Below, in pieces: positions 1-9,902 of a stretch of DNA of 64,000 bases. Position numbers and translations under genes: made by a program. Numbering within the stretch: position 1 is the first letter of the stretch; each line of letters opens with the position of its first letter. The DNA lies in NCBI GenBank assembly GCA_949317995.1, contig OX439046.1:57949774-58013773 (forward strand). The letters run 5' to 3'. The notes beneath the pieces were generated by a model. The model made no database searches. It was not told the DNA's origin and saw only the letters and a list, made by a program, of their open reading frames with translations. The DNA is from Acholoe squamosa. Lineage: Eukaryota; Annelida; Polychaeta; Phyllodocida; Polynoidae.

Positions 1-666
1 GCCAGAATCTGGCACCTAACACCTCAAGTGCCACCACTGCATGAGCACACCAGGGAGGAGACTCACATCTCACTCCTGACACACCTCCACTGTCAATGAA
101 ATTATCAAAGTATTAGAAAAAAAAAAATTTATATACACAGCCACTTGTTGATGTATAATATGAAAATCTATGGTATTCTCACAAAAATCAATGATTAATG
201 CGCACATATACGCGCAAAAATTGCGAAATTGCAAATTACAAATTGTAAAATTGTACAAATCTAACATTAATATACATGAATGCAGGTAGATAACTAAGAC
301 AGTTTTTGTACCCACTAGCACTTGTATACTATGCCAAGGTTTACTTAAAGTAACACACTTTAGGTATCCAAGAAAATTGTTGGAAAAATGAATGAAAAAA
401 AAAATTGTTGAGAAAATTGTTGACATAAAACATGTTTACTTAAGATACTCACCAAATAAATCTCTTTCAGGGACACATACTCAAAAGGCTAGGGGAATAG
501 TCAATTAAGCAGCGGCCCACTGCCGAAATTGCCAATTAATACACCCATATAGCAAAATCAATGAGTAACTCAGAGACAAACAAGCCTATTGTACATGAAG
601 TACTTTGTTTTTCCGGCCCTCGGAAAAATTTGTCTCAAATCCCATAAATTGAATAGTGTAATCTAG

Positions 667-874
667 ATTGTACGTTTGTACCCAATTTGCACACTAAAAT
701 TGTATGTTTGCACACCAGATTGTACGCTCGTACCCAATTTGCACACTAAAATTGTATATTTGCACACCAGATTGTACGCTTGTACCCAATTTGCACACTA
801 AAATTGTATGTTTGCACACCAGATTGTACGCTCGTACCCAATTTGCACACAAAAATTGTATGTTTGCACACTAG
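667..874 (+). repeat. 52-bp minisatellite, 4 copies, inside the left terminal repeat
   Basis: Units start at 667, 719, 771 and 823, each beginning ATTGTACG and containing CCCAATTTGCACAC and TTTGCACAC. Units differ by only a few bases, mainly TTTG/CTCG/CTTG after ATTGTACG. Confidence 0.92.
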
Positions 875-1008
875 ATTGTAAGTTGTATCCAATTTACATT
901 TGAATTATACGTTGCACATTATACTGTATGTCTGTACCCAATTCATACACTGAAGTCAGATTTTTAGAAAATCAACATTTCTAGGTGTATCCAAGCTGTA
1001 CGCAAAAT

Positions 1009-1320
1009 TATATTTGTACATACAGAAACTATCAATTGAACGCAAAATTATACATTGGCATACTAAAATTGCCAAATGCACGCGAAATTATATATTTGCA
1101 CACTAAAATTGCCAAATATACGCGAAAATTATATATTTGCACACTCAAATTGCCAAATGTACGCAAAAATTATATATTTGCACACTAAAATTGCCAAATA
1201 TACGCGAAAATTATATATTTGCACACTCAAATTGCCAAATGTACGCAAAAATTATATATTTGCATACTGAAATTGTCAATTGAACGCAATTACACGCGAA
1301 ATTGTAAATTTGCACACTAA
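1009..1320 (+). repeat. 41-bp minisatellite inside the left terminal repeat
   Basis: The marker TATATTTGC recurs at 1091, 1132, 1173, 1214 and 1255, giving an exact 41-bp spacing. Units alternate between ATACGCG and GTACGCA variants, so the higher-order unit is 82 bp. More diverged copies extend on both sides. Small open frames here are by-products of the repeat. Confidence 0.9.
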
Positions 1321-1776
1321 AATTGTCATTTATGTTCAATTTGCACGCTAAATTGAACATTAAATGCCAAAATTGCACACTATTTGCCAAATTGTATGTT
1401 GTACATAAAAATGGAAAATTGTACCCAAAATTGATGTTACATAAGCAAATAAGCTATGGTATGGTAAGATATAGAAACTCGGAAATGTACTTATACCCAG
1501 GAGAAAATTGTTTATACTGACAAAGCTCTACCACAAAAATTGCATTTGAAGCACTCCCCATTACTTCAAATCCTCTTACAAAACAGTATATAACTCCAAA
1601 ATGAGGTAAAAATTGTATAAATTGTACATTCCCTCGGCGAAATGACGGAGTTTCGCATTCTTTCGGGGGAGAGGGAGTATTCTATGATATACCATTTTAT
1701 TATTCCATAAATTCTAACATATTTTGTATTAATCAAAGAAATATCTATGAAATTAATACATAGGTTGGTTCTAAGA

Positions 1777-1960
1777 GCTATAAGAGCGCTCAAACTTTGT
1801 ATAAGAGCGTTCATGCCCCACTGCACACCAGCCACAGTCAGTTAGACAGAGTTTATGACATCAAAGGCTCCGACCTAATGGTTCACTGCACAATATAATA
1901 AAAATGAGGGTCTCAGTGTGCGACCTCATGGTTCAATGCACAAATTAATAACTTGTAAGT
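1777..1960 (+). promoter_or_regulatory. Possible promoter / poly(A) / leader splice-donor stretch of the retroelement
   Basis: Two TATAAGAG-type boxes (near 1777 and 1801), an AATAAA at 1897-1902 and a strong donor-like TTGTAAGTG with GT at 1955-1956 lie close together. This is the order expected around the R region and leader of an LTR element. Env of this family is known to be expressed from a spliced RNA, which would need such a donor. The same set lies at 11727-11910 in the right copy. No experimental start site is known; all of this is inference from short motifs. Confidence 0.35.
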
Positions 1961-2345
1961 GAATGCAACCGGCCGTCACGGGTGCCTGAGCACCGCTGAC
2001 GCCGTCATGAGTGTCTGAGCACTCTAAGGACTGAACAATGGGTTACATAAGCACGACGCCATAACCTTCCGGTCGATCTAGCGTCGCTCCTGAGCAACCT
2101 AGGTCAAATATCAAAATATCTATGGAAAGCCCATAATTAGACGGTCAGAATGAGCCCAAGATCAAGGCGGAACTCCCAGTATTAAGGAAGTTACGCCATG
2201 GAGACTGAATCGACCTCCGAGTGAGCTACAGACAAACCGGCGGGAGAGAATTCTGAGAGAATGTGCTGAAGGCCCCTGGGCCTCCAGATCCTTTTTAGTA
2301 CAAAAATCATCGGGAGGCCATCGGCTCGTCACAGATTTTCGTTAT

Positions 2346-5300
2346 TTGAACCAGAACACGATAAATCAAGCCTTATCTACACCCCGGGCCGATGACACTC
2401 TAGACATGATAGGGTCACTCAGACCAAGAGTATTCAGTAAGCTAGATGCCCAACAGGGATTTTTTCAAATTCCTATAAGACAGGAGGATCAGCATAAAAC
2501 CGCATTCATAGCAAATGACAAAAAATATGTCTATGAAAGGATGCCGATGGGTTTAGCGACGGCACCGGCGGGATTCTGCCATCTAGTCACATTAATTCTG
2601 AACAAACTCAAGTACAAATGTGCCCTACCATACCTAGATGACATATTGGTATTATCACCATCAATCGAACAACACTTCCATGACCTGGAAGATGTGTTCA
2701 ACAGCCTAAGAGTTGGTAAACTCAAACTGAAGAAATCAAAATGTGAATACTTCATAGACAGAATAGACTTCTTGGGAATGAGAGTCACACCCATGGGACT
2801 ACAACCATCTCCCACAAAGGTGGAGTCAATCAAAACCTTCCCAACACCAAAATCAGTCAAAAATGTCCGATCCTTCACAGGCCTATGCCAATACTTCAAA
2901 AAGTTTATCAAAGGTTATGCCCAAATTGCTAGACCATTATATGACCTACAGACACATCTCAAAGCATTTGTCTGGACAGAAGAGGCAGATAATGCTTTCA
3001 AAACATTAAAGCATGCCCTCTGTACCAATGCTCTTCTCAGATATCCAAACTATGAGAAAGAGTTCAGTTTGGCAACTGATGCTTCCAATGTGAGTTTAGG
3101 AGCTGTACTCTCACAGAGAGATAATGAAGGAGTGCTCAGACCAGTAGCCTTTGCAGGTAGAACCCTCTCCAAACATGAGAGAAATTACAATACCACAGAG
3201 AGAGAACTACTGGGAGTAGTGTATGGAGTATTACACTTCAGACACTATCTAGAGACCAGACACTTCCAACTATACACAGACCATGCAGCCCTAATCCCAC
3301 TATTAACCAATACAGGACTCACACATAGATGGGCCAGATGGGCTCTAGACATACAACAATTTTCATTCACCATCCAACACGTGAAAGGTGATGATAACAC
3401 ACCACCAGATGCTATGTCTAGAAGAGAATACCCAGACTCTGAACCCATGACTAACCCTCCACCCCCACCAAGGAGAGTTAGAGCAGCCAGTAGAACCAAG
3501 TTTGCAAAAGTAACAAAGAAAGTACCATTCAAAAGGGATGATCCACCCAACACCATTGAAAGGCCAGAGACACCCATTAGGGGTATCTTGAAGCAATCTA
3601 CACACTATGTGTTTTGCCACTGTGAGAGAGAATACTCACAACTCTTTCCAGATAATGACTTCGAGCCTATTGAATTCTCATCACTCAATCAGATAGTGAA
3701 GGCAACTCCTAAGGAGCCACCCTTCACCCCACCTGACTCAGATGATGAAGATCCAGAAGACACAATATATGCTATTACTCAAGCAACTTCTAAATCAGTC
3801 AGATTCTTTGAACCAATGCAGGGAGAGGAAACATCAAACCATTTGTGTCCTATGACCACACGCTCAAAGACTAGAGAAATGATTCAGGAGGGCACACCAA
3901 AACCCCCCACACAATCACAAACTATTCTAAATGAGAAAAAGGTCACAGGAAACAAACCTACCAAAACCCCACCTGCCAGGAAAAATGTCACAAAAGACAC
4001 TGCATCTACTAAATCAAAGAACTCTGAGACAAAGAAGATTGACAAAAAGCAAATTGTGCCTTTAAAGAAAAAGGTTGCCACTCCCATCAAGGCGAGAATA
4101 GGCCCTCCAAAGGAGCCTACACACCAAAACAAGAGTGACACACCCCAACAAAAGGCACAAGATAGGCCAATAGTCGATGAAAAAGAAAAAGAAAGAGACA
4201 GAATAAAACAACATGTGCTAGATATAAATCAACTACTGGATCAGATTCCCGACACATCCATCTCAGGTACAAACCTTGGCTTGGAACAAAGGAAAGACAA
4301 GGACCTATTGCCCCTCATACAGTATCTTGAGGATGGGACCTTGCCTGCACCAAAAGCACAAGGAAATAGAATCATCAACCAAGGCCAGACATACACCTTG
4401 GTAAATGGTACATTAGTCCATATATGCCCCATAAATTGGAGAAAAACCAATACTGTACCACTTCAAATTGTTATACCACAGCAATGGGTAACAAGTACAC
4501 TACAGTATTTCCATGACTCACCTACTGGCGGCCATCTTGGTTCTAGTAGGATGCTGTCAGCACTCCGACCTAGGGTATATTGGAAGTCTATGCTAGCAGA
4601 CACAACAAAATATGTTTCCACCTGCCACACATGCCTCACAGCAAAAAGGCAAGTACACTCACACAAAACACCAATGACAGTGAGAGAGTACATGACTTCA
4701 CCAATGAAGTTCCTAAACCTAGACGCGGTGGGACCACTTCCCACAACTGCCAGGGGAAACAAACATATACAAGTCTGCATAGATTATGCTACCAGATATG
4801 CAACAGCTTGGGCTACTACTGACTTAAAAGCTGAAACAACAGCAGCAGAGTTCTACAAGAACATAATTTGTCATCATGGAACACCAGCCACTCTTCAAAC
4901 AGACAATGGGACATGTTATACAGGTGCAAAGTTCACAAAGTTAACTAAACACCTCAAGATCAAACATAAATTCTCCTCACCATACAGGCCACAATCAAAT
5001 GGGCTTGTAGAGAGATTCAATGCTAGCATAGGCACAGCACTCAGAGCATTCTGCTCAAAGCACCAAAACAATTGGGATTCATTTATTGAACCCATAACCT
5101 TTGCATTAAACAACACCGAATCCCAAACCACAGGATTCACCCCTTTCTTCCTACTCCATGGAAGAAACCCAGCCACCCCAATGGACTTAGGGCTGGGAAT
5201 ACAGGAAGACATATCCACAGTAGCAGACCATGTAGCTAACATGATAACGAATCAAGATACCTCTAGGAGGAAAGCTATAGAAAGGGTCGCCAAGCTACAA

Positions 5301-5732
5301 AAGGAAAGGAAGGATAGATATGATAAGAAACTTACACCACAGGAAATCAAGGTCACCGACATGGTGTACCTAAACATACCAAGAATCCTGACCAACACAG
5401 AGTGTAAGAAACTTCAACCCCTTTTTATGGGACCATATGTTGTAGTAGATAGACCTAGTTTGACAAGTGCCAAACTCAAAAACTTGGACACCAATCTATT
5501 GGTGGCCAGACCAGTGCACATAGACAGACTGAAAAAGGTTGTGGCTGTCAGAAACAATGAATTTGCACACAGGCTTATTCCACATGAGGCCAAATACTAC
5601 AGCAAAATTGTAAGGAACAAAAATGATATCACCCTTACAAGAGAAACCACAGGCATAGGCCCTATCAAGCCTAGGCCTGCACACCACATACTAAGAAAGA
5701 CATCTAGGTGTGGTGCAGTTTCAAGAAATTAG
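2346..5732 (+). CDS. pol: Pol polyprotein: reverse transcriptase, RNase H, integrase (retroelement)
   Basis: The 1128-residue open frame starts at a TTG, and RT-like coding is already visible upstream in the end of the left repeat, so the true N-terminus is not defined here. RT: LDAQQGFFQI near residue 33 and the catalytic YLDD at 96-99. RNase H: TDAS at 244-247, TTERELL near 283-289, TDH at 311-313 and PPDAMSR near 353-359, giving the acidic set D, E, D, D. Residues about 361-650 are a Lys/Thr/Pro-rich, probably disordered linker. Integrase: HHCC zinc site at H723, H730, C760 and C763, then the catalytic D793, D853 and E889 with the classic 35-residue spacing, and a GPY/F-type module (MGPYVVVD) near 1030. 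The enzyme would copy element RNA into DNA and insert it. No protease motif is seen. Part of an incomplete element. Confidence 0.95.
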   Translation: MNQNTINQALSTPRADDTLDMIGSLRPRVFSKLDAQQGFFQIPIRQEDQHKTAFIANDKKYVYERMPMGLATAPAGFCHLVTLILNKLKYKCALPYLDDILVLSPSIEQHFHDLEDVFNSLRVGKLKLKKSKCEYFIDRIDFLGMRVTPMGLQPSPTKVESIKTFPTPKSVKNVRSFTGLCQYFKKFIKGYAQIARPLYDLQTHLKAFVWTEEADNAFKTLKHALCTNALLRYPNYEKEFSLATDASNVSLGAVLSQRDNEGVLRPVAFAGRTLSKHERNYNTTERELLGVVYGVLHFRHYLETRHFQLYTDHAALIPLLTNTGLTHRWARWALDIQQFSFTIQHVKGDDNTPPDAMSRREYPDSEPMTNPPPPPRRVRAASRTKFAKVTKKVPFKRDDPPNTIERPETPIRGILKQSTHYVFCHCEREYSQLFPDNDFEPIEFSSLNQIVKATPKEPPFTPPDSDDEDPEDTIYAITQATSKSVRFFEPMQGEETSNHLCPMTTRSKTREMIQEGTPKPPTQSQTILNEKKVTGNKPTKTPPARKNVTKDTASTKSKNSETKKIDKKQIVPLKKKVATPIKARIGPPKEPTHQNKSDTPQQKAQDRPIVDEKEKERDRIKQHVLDINQLLDQIPDTSISGTNLGLEQRKDKDLLPLIQYLEDGTLPAPKAQGNRIINQGQTYTLVNGTLVHICPINWRKTNTVPLQIVIPQQWVTSTLQYFHDSPTGGHLGSSRMLSALRPRVYWKSMLADTTKYVSTCHTCLTAKRQVHSHKTPMTVREYMTSPMKFLNLDAVGPLPTTARGNKHIQVCIDYATRYATAWATTDLKAETTAAEFYKNIICHHGTPATLQTDNGTCYTGAKFTKLTKHLKIKHKFSSPYRPQSNGLVERFNASIGTALRAFCSKHQNNWDSFIEPITFALNNTESQTTGFTPFFLLHGRNPATPMDLGLGIQEDISTVADHVANMITNQDTSRRKAIERVAKLQKERKDRYDKKLTPQEIKVTDMVYLNIPRILTNTECKKLQPLFMGPYVVVDRPSLTSAKLKNLDTNLLVARPVHIDRLKKVVAVRNNEFAHRLIPHEAKYYSKIVRNKNDITLTRETTGIGPIKPRPAHHILRKTSRCGAVSRN

Positions 5733-6537
5733 AAACAAGATTGAGATACCAAAGTCATAAGATTTTCAAAATGTATTACAAATTCTCTTCATCCACACAT
5801 AAGACATGTGTGACTGATAATGAATTACTATGTATATAAAGCCAATCAAATTTGTAAATATATCAGTAGGTTATTGCCTCTGAAAGGGTCAAAGACTGGG
5901 ACCCCCCAAGTAAAGCAGACATGAAGTCTAAGAAGAGTAAGGGTAACACAATGGAGTGTCTAAAGCCTAATCCCCACATGAAAGAGCGCGCTATGCCAAC
6001 ACAGCAGTCTATAGAGATCAATTGACCTTATAAGCTACCCTCAGACAACTGTCTAGACGGTCATGAATGGCTGTCCTGGATGACAGGAGGAGCTAATTAC
6101 CAGTACACAGACTACACAATAGATCCCACAGTTAGCAGACACTGGAGATTATGCATGGTCTCCAGAGAAACAATACCAGGCCCACAATGGATGTGGGTAG
6201 GGTAGGCTACATAAGAAGCACTGTGGACCATAGCCCACCATCAGTCTTCATCCAGCTGCAGTCTGGAACACAAGTCTACAGGACCCCACTTGGGAATTAG
6301 CCAGCCCACTTCTCCATTAGGAGAGACTGCACTAGGATAAAGAACACACCTACTTCACCTTCAACCTGACCTTACCATTTACTGGTCAACCTCTATAGAC
6401 TCACCGGACATATTGCCAAGACAGCTCAATCTTGCAAAGGTACAGTTTGAACCACTTCATTTAAAGTGTTACACCATACACTTAGACTTTACCAGCACCA
6501 AATCACTACAAATTTGACAAGACTTTAAACAGCAAAC
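5733..6537 (+). other. Spacer between pol and env
   Basis: About 800 bases with no convincing coding sequence. It separates pol from env, which implies env is made from a separate, probably spliced, RNA as known in errantiviruses. CAG-type acceptor candidates occur shortly before the env start, but none stands out. Nothing else is recognised. Confidence 0.6.
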
Positions 6538-9180
6538 TTGCTTTACACAAGCACCATGGGGACACTGAGAGTTTCACCCATACTGCTAACTATGCTGTTA
6601 TTATATACTATTGAACCACTTACTGCAGGTTATACACCTGTGGTGAGACAAAACATAGGAGTAGTATTCAAACCTAGCCCTCAACCATTGGTCAATGGAC
6701 ATACAACCACAACACTGTTGTTAGCTATTCCCTACAAGATACCTCGGGCACCCGTTACCCAAGGATCCATAAGGGATAGAATACTCCATTTGACCACTCC
6801 TACTCTACAAGATCATACCTCTGGCCAAATTATCCAACAAGCTAAGGAGCTAGACACCTTGCTGGAAATTGCAGACAAGGAGATAAATGAAACACTAGCC
6901 TCCATCAAATTGTTCTTATCCAACCCCATAAACACATTGGACAAGGCCAAAAGAGAGGCCATACTGGGTTTTCTAGCACCCCTGTTTCGCGGTGTGCTAG
7001 GTCTAGCCACAGTAGAAGATGTAAACCAAGTAATGGGACAGCTCAAGAACATAGATGAAATACTAAGAAAATTTGCTAAACAGGACCAGGAAGCAGCTAA
7101 TCTCATTGAAAAGATCACAGACAGACAAGATAAGTTTGTTAAAGCATACATCCAAGATAAGAAGGTACTGGACAGCACAATCAACACCATAGGTGACACC
7201 GTCAACCTGTGGGCCTCTAACATGTCCAGGTCACTTGACTCATATTCAAGGCACGAGAAAACCCAAAGGGAGAAAATGCAAGTATTAAATGATGCATTAA
7301 TTATCATAGCAGCAAGAATGAATACAGTTCAATCACTGCAAAGGACAAATACAGCCCTGAGGATGCTATCATCAGGAATCCTAACCCCTGATAAAGTACC
7401 ACCCTCAGACCTCGCTAGATACCTAGTTGACATTAATAACAAACTTAGGATTACACACCCTGGAGCACAAGTCGCAATTAATGACTTAGATTTCTATTAT
7501 TCACAGAAGCTGACCTCATACACTTACTCAGCTCACCATATATATATTCATCTGGACATTATAATACAATCTACCACCTCAACCTTCAAACTGTACCAAA
7601 TGATTACATCACCCATGCCTATAGACACACAGGAGACCCCCACCAGAGGAGTCACCAAACTACAAACCACGACTGAGTTTCTAGCAGTATCTTACGACGA
7701 ATCATTATTCATCGAATTGGACTCAGCAGATATGCAGGCATGTGAAGGTACTACAGTAAAGGTATGCAGAGATGTAAATGGTAGAATCTATAAACACAGG
7801 CCTACATGCCCTGTAGCCATTTTTACTAACCAGGCTCAACAGATTAAGGAACATTGCAAGTTTACAGTTTCACCACTGCAAGCACCTACCACCCATGCTA
7901 TTTCCATTTCTGAAGATGAGTATCTGGTCACTACGAATGAACCCCATTACTTTATCAACTGCCATGGTAAAACGTCTGAAACTCGGAAGGCCCAGTCCTA
8001 CTCAATCATAGGTGTACCCTGTGGGTGCACGATCAGTGTAGGAGAATTTTCTCTTCCAAACACAAGGTTGCCCTGTAACTCAACCTTATCATTTCATTAC
8101 ATTCTCAAGACAATTAATTTACCATTCATGGCAGCACTTAACAAAATTTCTGAAACCAAACCAGATGAAAGAGAGAATCTTCCAAATTTCCCAGTAGTAA
8201 ACCTTTCTAGAACCTTAGAAAAACTACAGGAAAATCCAATCATGGATGATATTACTCAACTAAATTTAGAGCCCTTTGCTAAAACAGTATTAAAAGATGC
8301 CTCCAACCTTAATAAGGAAATGGAAACGCGCTACGAGGAATCATACCTACGTCGAGTTACAGAGCATCCAATCTTCCAAAGCTTAGCACTCATCCTAGGG
8401 ATATCAGCTCACATTTTTATAGTATACATACTACTCAAACTGTACCGACTAGGAGGAACTGTAGCCTACCTGCCTACAGCCAAAGCATTCAGACTAGTCA
8501 CCGAGCTGCCCCTACACAAATTGCTCCCAGATAAGAATCCTACCAAACTAACCCCTACAGAGGAAACCCACACCCCTTTCCTCACAATTCAGGAAACCCA
8601 CACCCTGATAATTGCTATATTATTCACCCTGACCATCTACTCAGCCTACAGAATAATGAAGTACCTTAAGAAATTTGCACAGACACACTGTGGCAAGAAA
8701 AATGTGGCCAAGCGCACAAACCCCACAATATATTTTAAAATATATTGTGGAGACTCAAACTTCGCGCTACCCTTGAGGCCAATACCACATGAATTTGATG
8801 AGATTAAATCAGCAGCTGCCCCTACCTATAAGGATATAGTGGTTAAAACCTTCCCACTACCTAAGGCTATATTTACCTGGAATGGACCAGCAGTTATAAC
8901 AACACAGAGAGGAGAATTTGCTTATCACCTCCCTCAGGTGATACACCTACCTTGGCGCACTAGGTTCAGTACTATACCAGCCCTTAAAAACAAAGGACTC
9001 TACTACTCCATGCTTCTCCAGAATGATTGTGGCACCAGCCCGGTGACCATGACAGCACTGGAAAATACAACAGATATAATTATTGACGAACAACAGGAGG
9101 AGACCGCAAGGTCAAACATGCAGACTATTGCTAATTTTCTAAACCACCAGCCCTCCCCGGTGACTGTGGAAACAGCCTAG
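6538..9180 (+). CDS. env: Envelope-like glycoprotein, F-type (retroelement)
   Basis: The open frame begins at a TTG, but the likely start is the ATG at 6556 (residue 7) in a good CACCATGG context, followed at once by a hydrophobic signal peptide (about residues 10-30). A basic KAKR site at 136-139 is followed by a hydrophobic glycine-rich stretch (about 144-158) and a long helical, heptad-like region to about 260. This order, cleavage site then fusion peptide then coiled coil, is that of the baculovirus F / gypsy Env class. Cysteines cluster from about residue 400 to 525. A transmembrane segment lies at about 613-637 and a second at about 688-708. About 160 further residues follow, which is long for a tail. 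Expected role: membrane fusion at the cell surface. The F-type family call rests on layout, not on alignment. Confidence 0.85.
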   Translation: MLYTSTMGTLRVSPILLTMLLLYTIEPLTAGYTPVVRQNIGVVFKPSPQPLVNGHTTTTLLLAIPYKIPRAPVTQGSIRDRILHLTTPTLQDHTSGQIIQQAKELDTLLEIADKEINETLASIKLFLSNPINTLDKAKREAILGFLAPLFRGVLGLATVEDVNQVMGQLKNIDEILRKFAKQDQEAANLIEKITDRQDKFVKAYIQDKKVLDSTINTIGDTVNLWASNMSRSLDSYSRHEKTQREKMQVLNDALIIIAARMNTVQSLQRTNTALRMLSSGILTPDKVPPSDLARYLVDINNKLRITHPGAQVAINDLDFYYSQKLTSYTYSAHHIYIHLDIIIQSTTSTFKLYQMITSPMPIDTQETPTRGVTKLQTTTEFLAVSYDESLFIELDSADMQACEGTTVKVCRDVNGRIYKHRPTCPVAIFTNQAQQIKEHCKFTVSPLQAPTTHAISISEDEYLVTTNEPHYFINCHGKTSETRKAQSYSIIGVPCGCTISVGEFSLPNTRLPCNSTLSFHYILKTINLPFMAALNKISETKPDERENLPNFPVVNLSRTLEKLQENPIMDDITQLNLEPFAKTVLKDASNLNKEMETRYEESYLRRVTEHPIFQSLALILGISAHIFIVYILLKLYRLGGTVAYLPTAKAFRLVTELPLHKLLPDKNPTKLTPTEETHTPFLTIQETHTLIIAILFTLTIYSAYRIMKYLKKFAQTHCGKKNVAKRTNPTIYFKIYCGDSNFALPLRPIPHEFDEIKSAAAPTYKDIVVKTFPLPKAIFTWNGPAVITTQRGEFAYHLPQVIHLPWRTRFSTIPALKNKGLYYSMLLQNDCGTSPVTMTALENTTDIIIDEQQEETARSNMQTIANFLNHQPSPVTVETA
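8723..8750. repeat. 28-bp perfect palindrome inside env
   Basis: CCACAATATATTTT is followed directly by its exact reverse complement, with no spacer. It lies in the env frame after the second membrane segment and encodes residues around PTIYFKIYCG. Confidence 0.85.
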
Positions 9181-9329
9181 ACTGCCCACAGCCTAGGCTG
9201 CCCCCAGTCCACCACCAGGAGACAACACGTCAGAGACAGTATTCAGAACTTTTCGGACAATTTGCCGGCCCTGAAAAGGGCCTTTGGGATGGCGGGTTTT
9301 TACACCCTAGGTTTCAGTCAGTCGGGATC
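9181..9329 (+). other. Post-env spacer with purine-rich tract
   Basis: After env, a short stretch contains a purine-rich run near 9272-9296 (GAAAAGGG and later GGGATGGCGGG) followed by TTTTTACACC. Such a tract is where plus-strand priming and the start of the 3' LTR would be expected. If that is so, the 3' LTR would start near 9297 and would include the opposite-strand open frame. This cannot be tested because the matching part of the left copy is outside the window. Confidence 0.3.
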
Positions 9330-9809
9330 CTACCACAGATCCTCGGGTTCAACATCAAGGGGAGAGTCCGGGGCCGAGTCCGAGCCATACATATGGCCGT
9401 GATCCTGCTCCCACTCAGCGAGCCGGGCCTCCAGCATCCCCAGTCCATACTCGGCAGCCGTGGATGGATTCCCGGATGCCGCAAGATCGAGGAGGGATGC
9501 CGCCAACAAATAATCCCATAGCACTCGCTCCCGCGGCCCTAGGTTATAATCCATGGGCCAGAAACCCATATTGCCCAAGGCCCTAGTCAGAAGGGCCACA
9601 GTGGCCCCCCGACGCAAGGCTGAGCCCAGGAAATAATGGCAGGAGTAATTACAGACCATCACATCACCATGCTCAATGATCTCTTTGAAATTACTCACTA
9701 TGTACCCATAATGGATGGTCTGGTTAGACTCAACCAGGGCCCTAGCTGGACTCCCCACCTCCATCACCTGGGGGACAGGCAGAGCAAAGAGAGCTTGTAG
9801 GTGGGCCAT
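9330..9809 (-). CDS. Opposite-strand open frame between env and the right repeat, function unknown
   Basis: A GC-rich minus-strand frame of about 160 residues, counted from the Met at 9809. The frame remains open to a Met at 9965, but that extension is encoded by a CA/poly-C microsatellite, so the inner start is preferred. The product begins MAHLQALFALPVPQV, has a mixed globular-looking middle with CNYSCHYFLG and GNMGFWPMDYNLGPRERVLW, a leucine/alanine-rich helix and an acidic C-terminus ending EPEDLW. Composition differs sharply from the AT-rich flanks. I recognise no domain. Accessory genes on the opposite strand near the 3' LTR are known in some retroviruses (HTLV-1 HBZ). A chance frame is possible, but its length, its protein-like composition and the absence of another long frame here argue mildly for coding. 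Confidence 0.45.
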   Translation of the reverse strand: MAHLQALFALPVPQVMEVGSPARALVESNQTIHYGYIVSNFKEIIEHGDVMVCNYSCHYFLGSALRRGATVALLTRALGNMGFWPMDYNLGPRERVLWDYLLAASLLDLAASGNPSTAAEYGLGMLEARLAEWEQDHGHMYGSDSAPDSPLDVEPEDLW

Positions 9810-9876
9810 GGTACTACAGCAGTGACTTCCAGAGAGGAACTGATGCTCCAATACCAGCCACACACTCCTTAAATGG

Positions 9877-9902
9877 ACACACACACACCCCCCCCCCCCC
9901 CC
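9877..9902. repeat. CA/poly-C microsatellite
   Basis: An AC dinucleotide run passes into about 15 consecutive C residues. It sits at the 5' side of the opposite-strand frame, so length change here would affect only the longer version of that frame. Confidence 0.9.

Larger units (their letters stand above)
1..2246 (+). repeat. Left copy of the long terminal repeat block (starts outside window)
   Basis: Positions 1-2246 match 9951-12196 at a constant offset of 9950. Because identity already holds at base 1, the true left edge lies upstream of the window. The block is AT-rich and holds two minisatellites (52-bp and 41-bp units), a GC-richer stretch near 1630-1680, TATA-like sequences near 1777 and 1800, a poly(A)-type signal near 1897 and a splice-donor-like site near 1955. 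Its last about 90 bases resemble the start of a retroviral RT domain in the same frame as the downstream pol. The block therefore appears to include LTR, leader and the beginning of pol rather than an LTR alone. Confidence 0.9.

Noticed and set aside
70-426. 118-residue minus-strand frame in the terminal repeat (also at 10020-10376)
   Set aside because: AT-rich low-complexity product, no domain, and no codon bias visible; it lies in a region better explained as LTR.
985-1270. Two small + frames with a YIFAH-type peptide repeat
   Set aside because: They are direct translations of the 41-bp minisatellite.
3245-5687. Several minus-strand frames opposite pol
   Set aside because: Shadows of the pol reading frame; pol motifs explain this region fully.
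6813-7307. 164-residue minus-strand frame opposite env
   Set aside because: Shadow of the helical part of env; hydrophobic and low in complexity, with no independent support.
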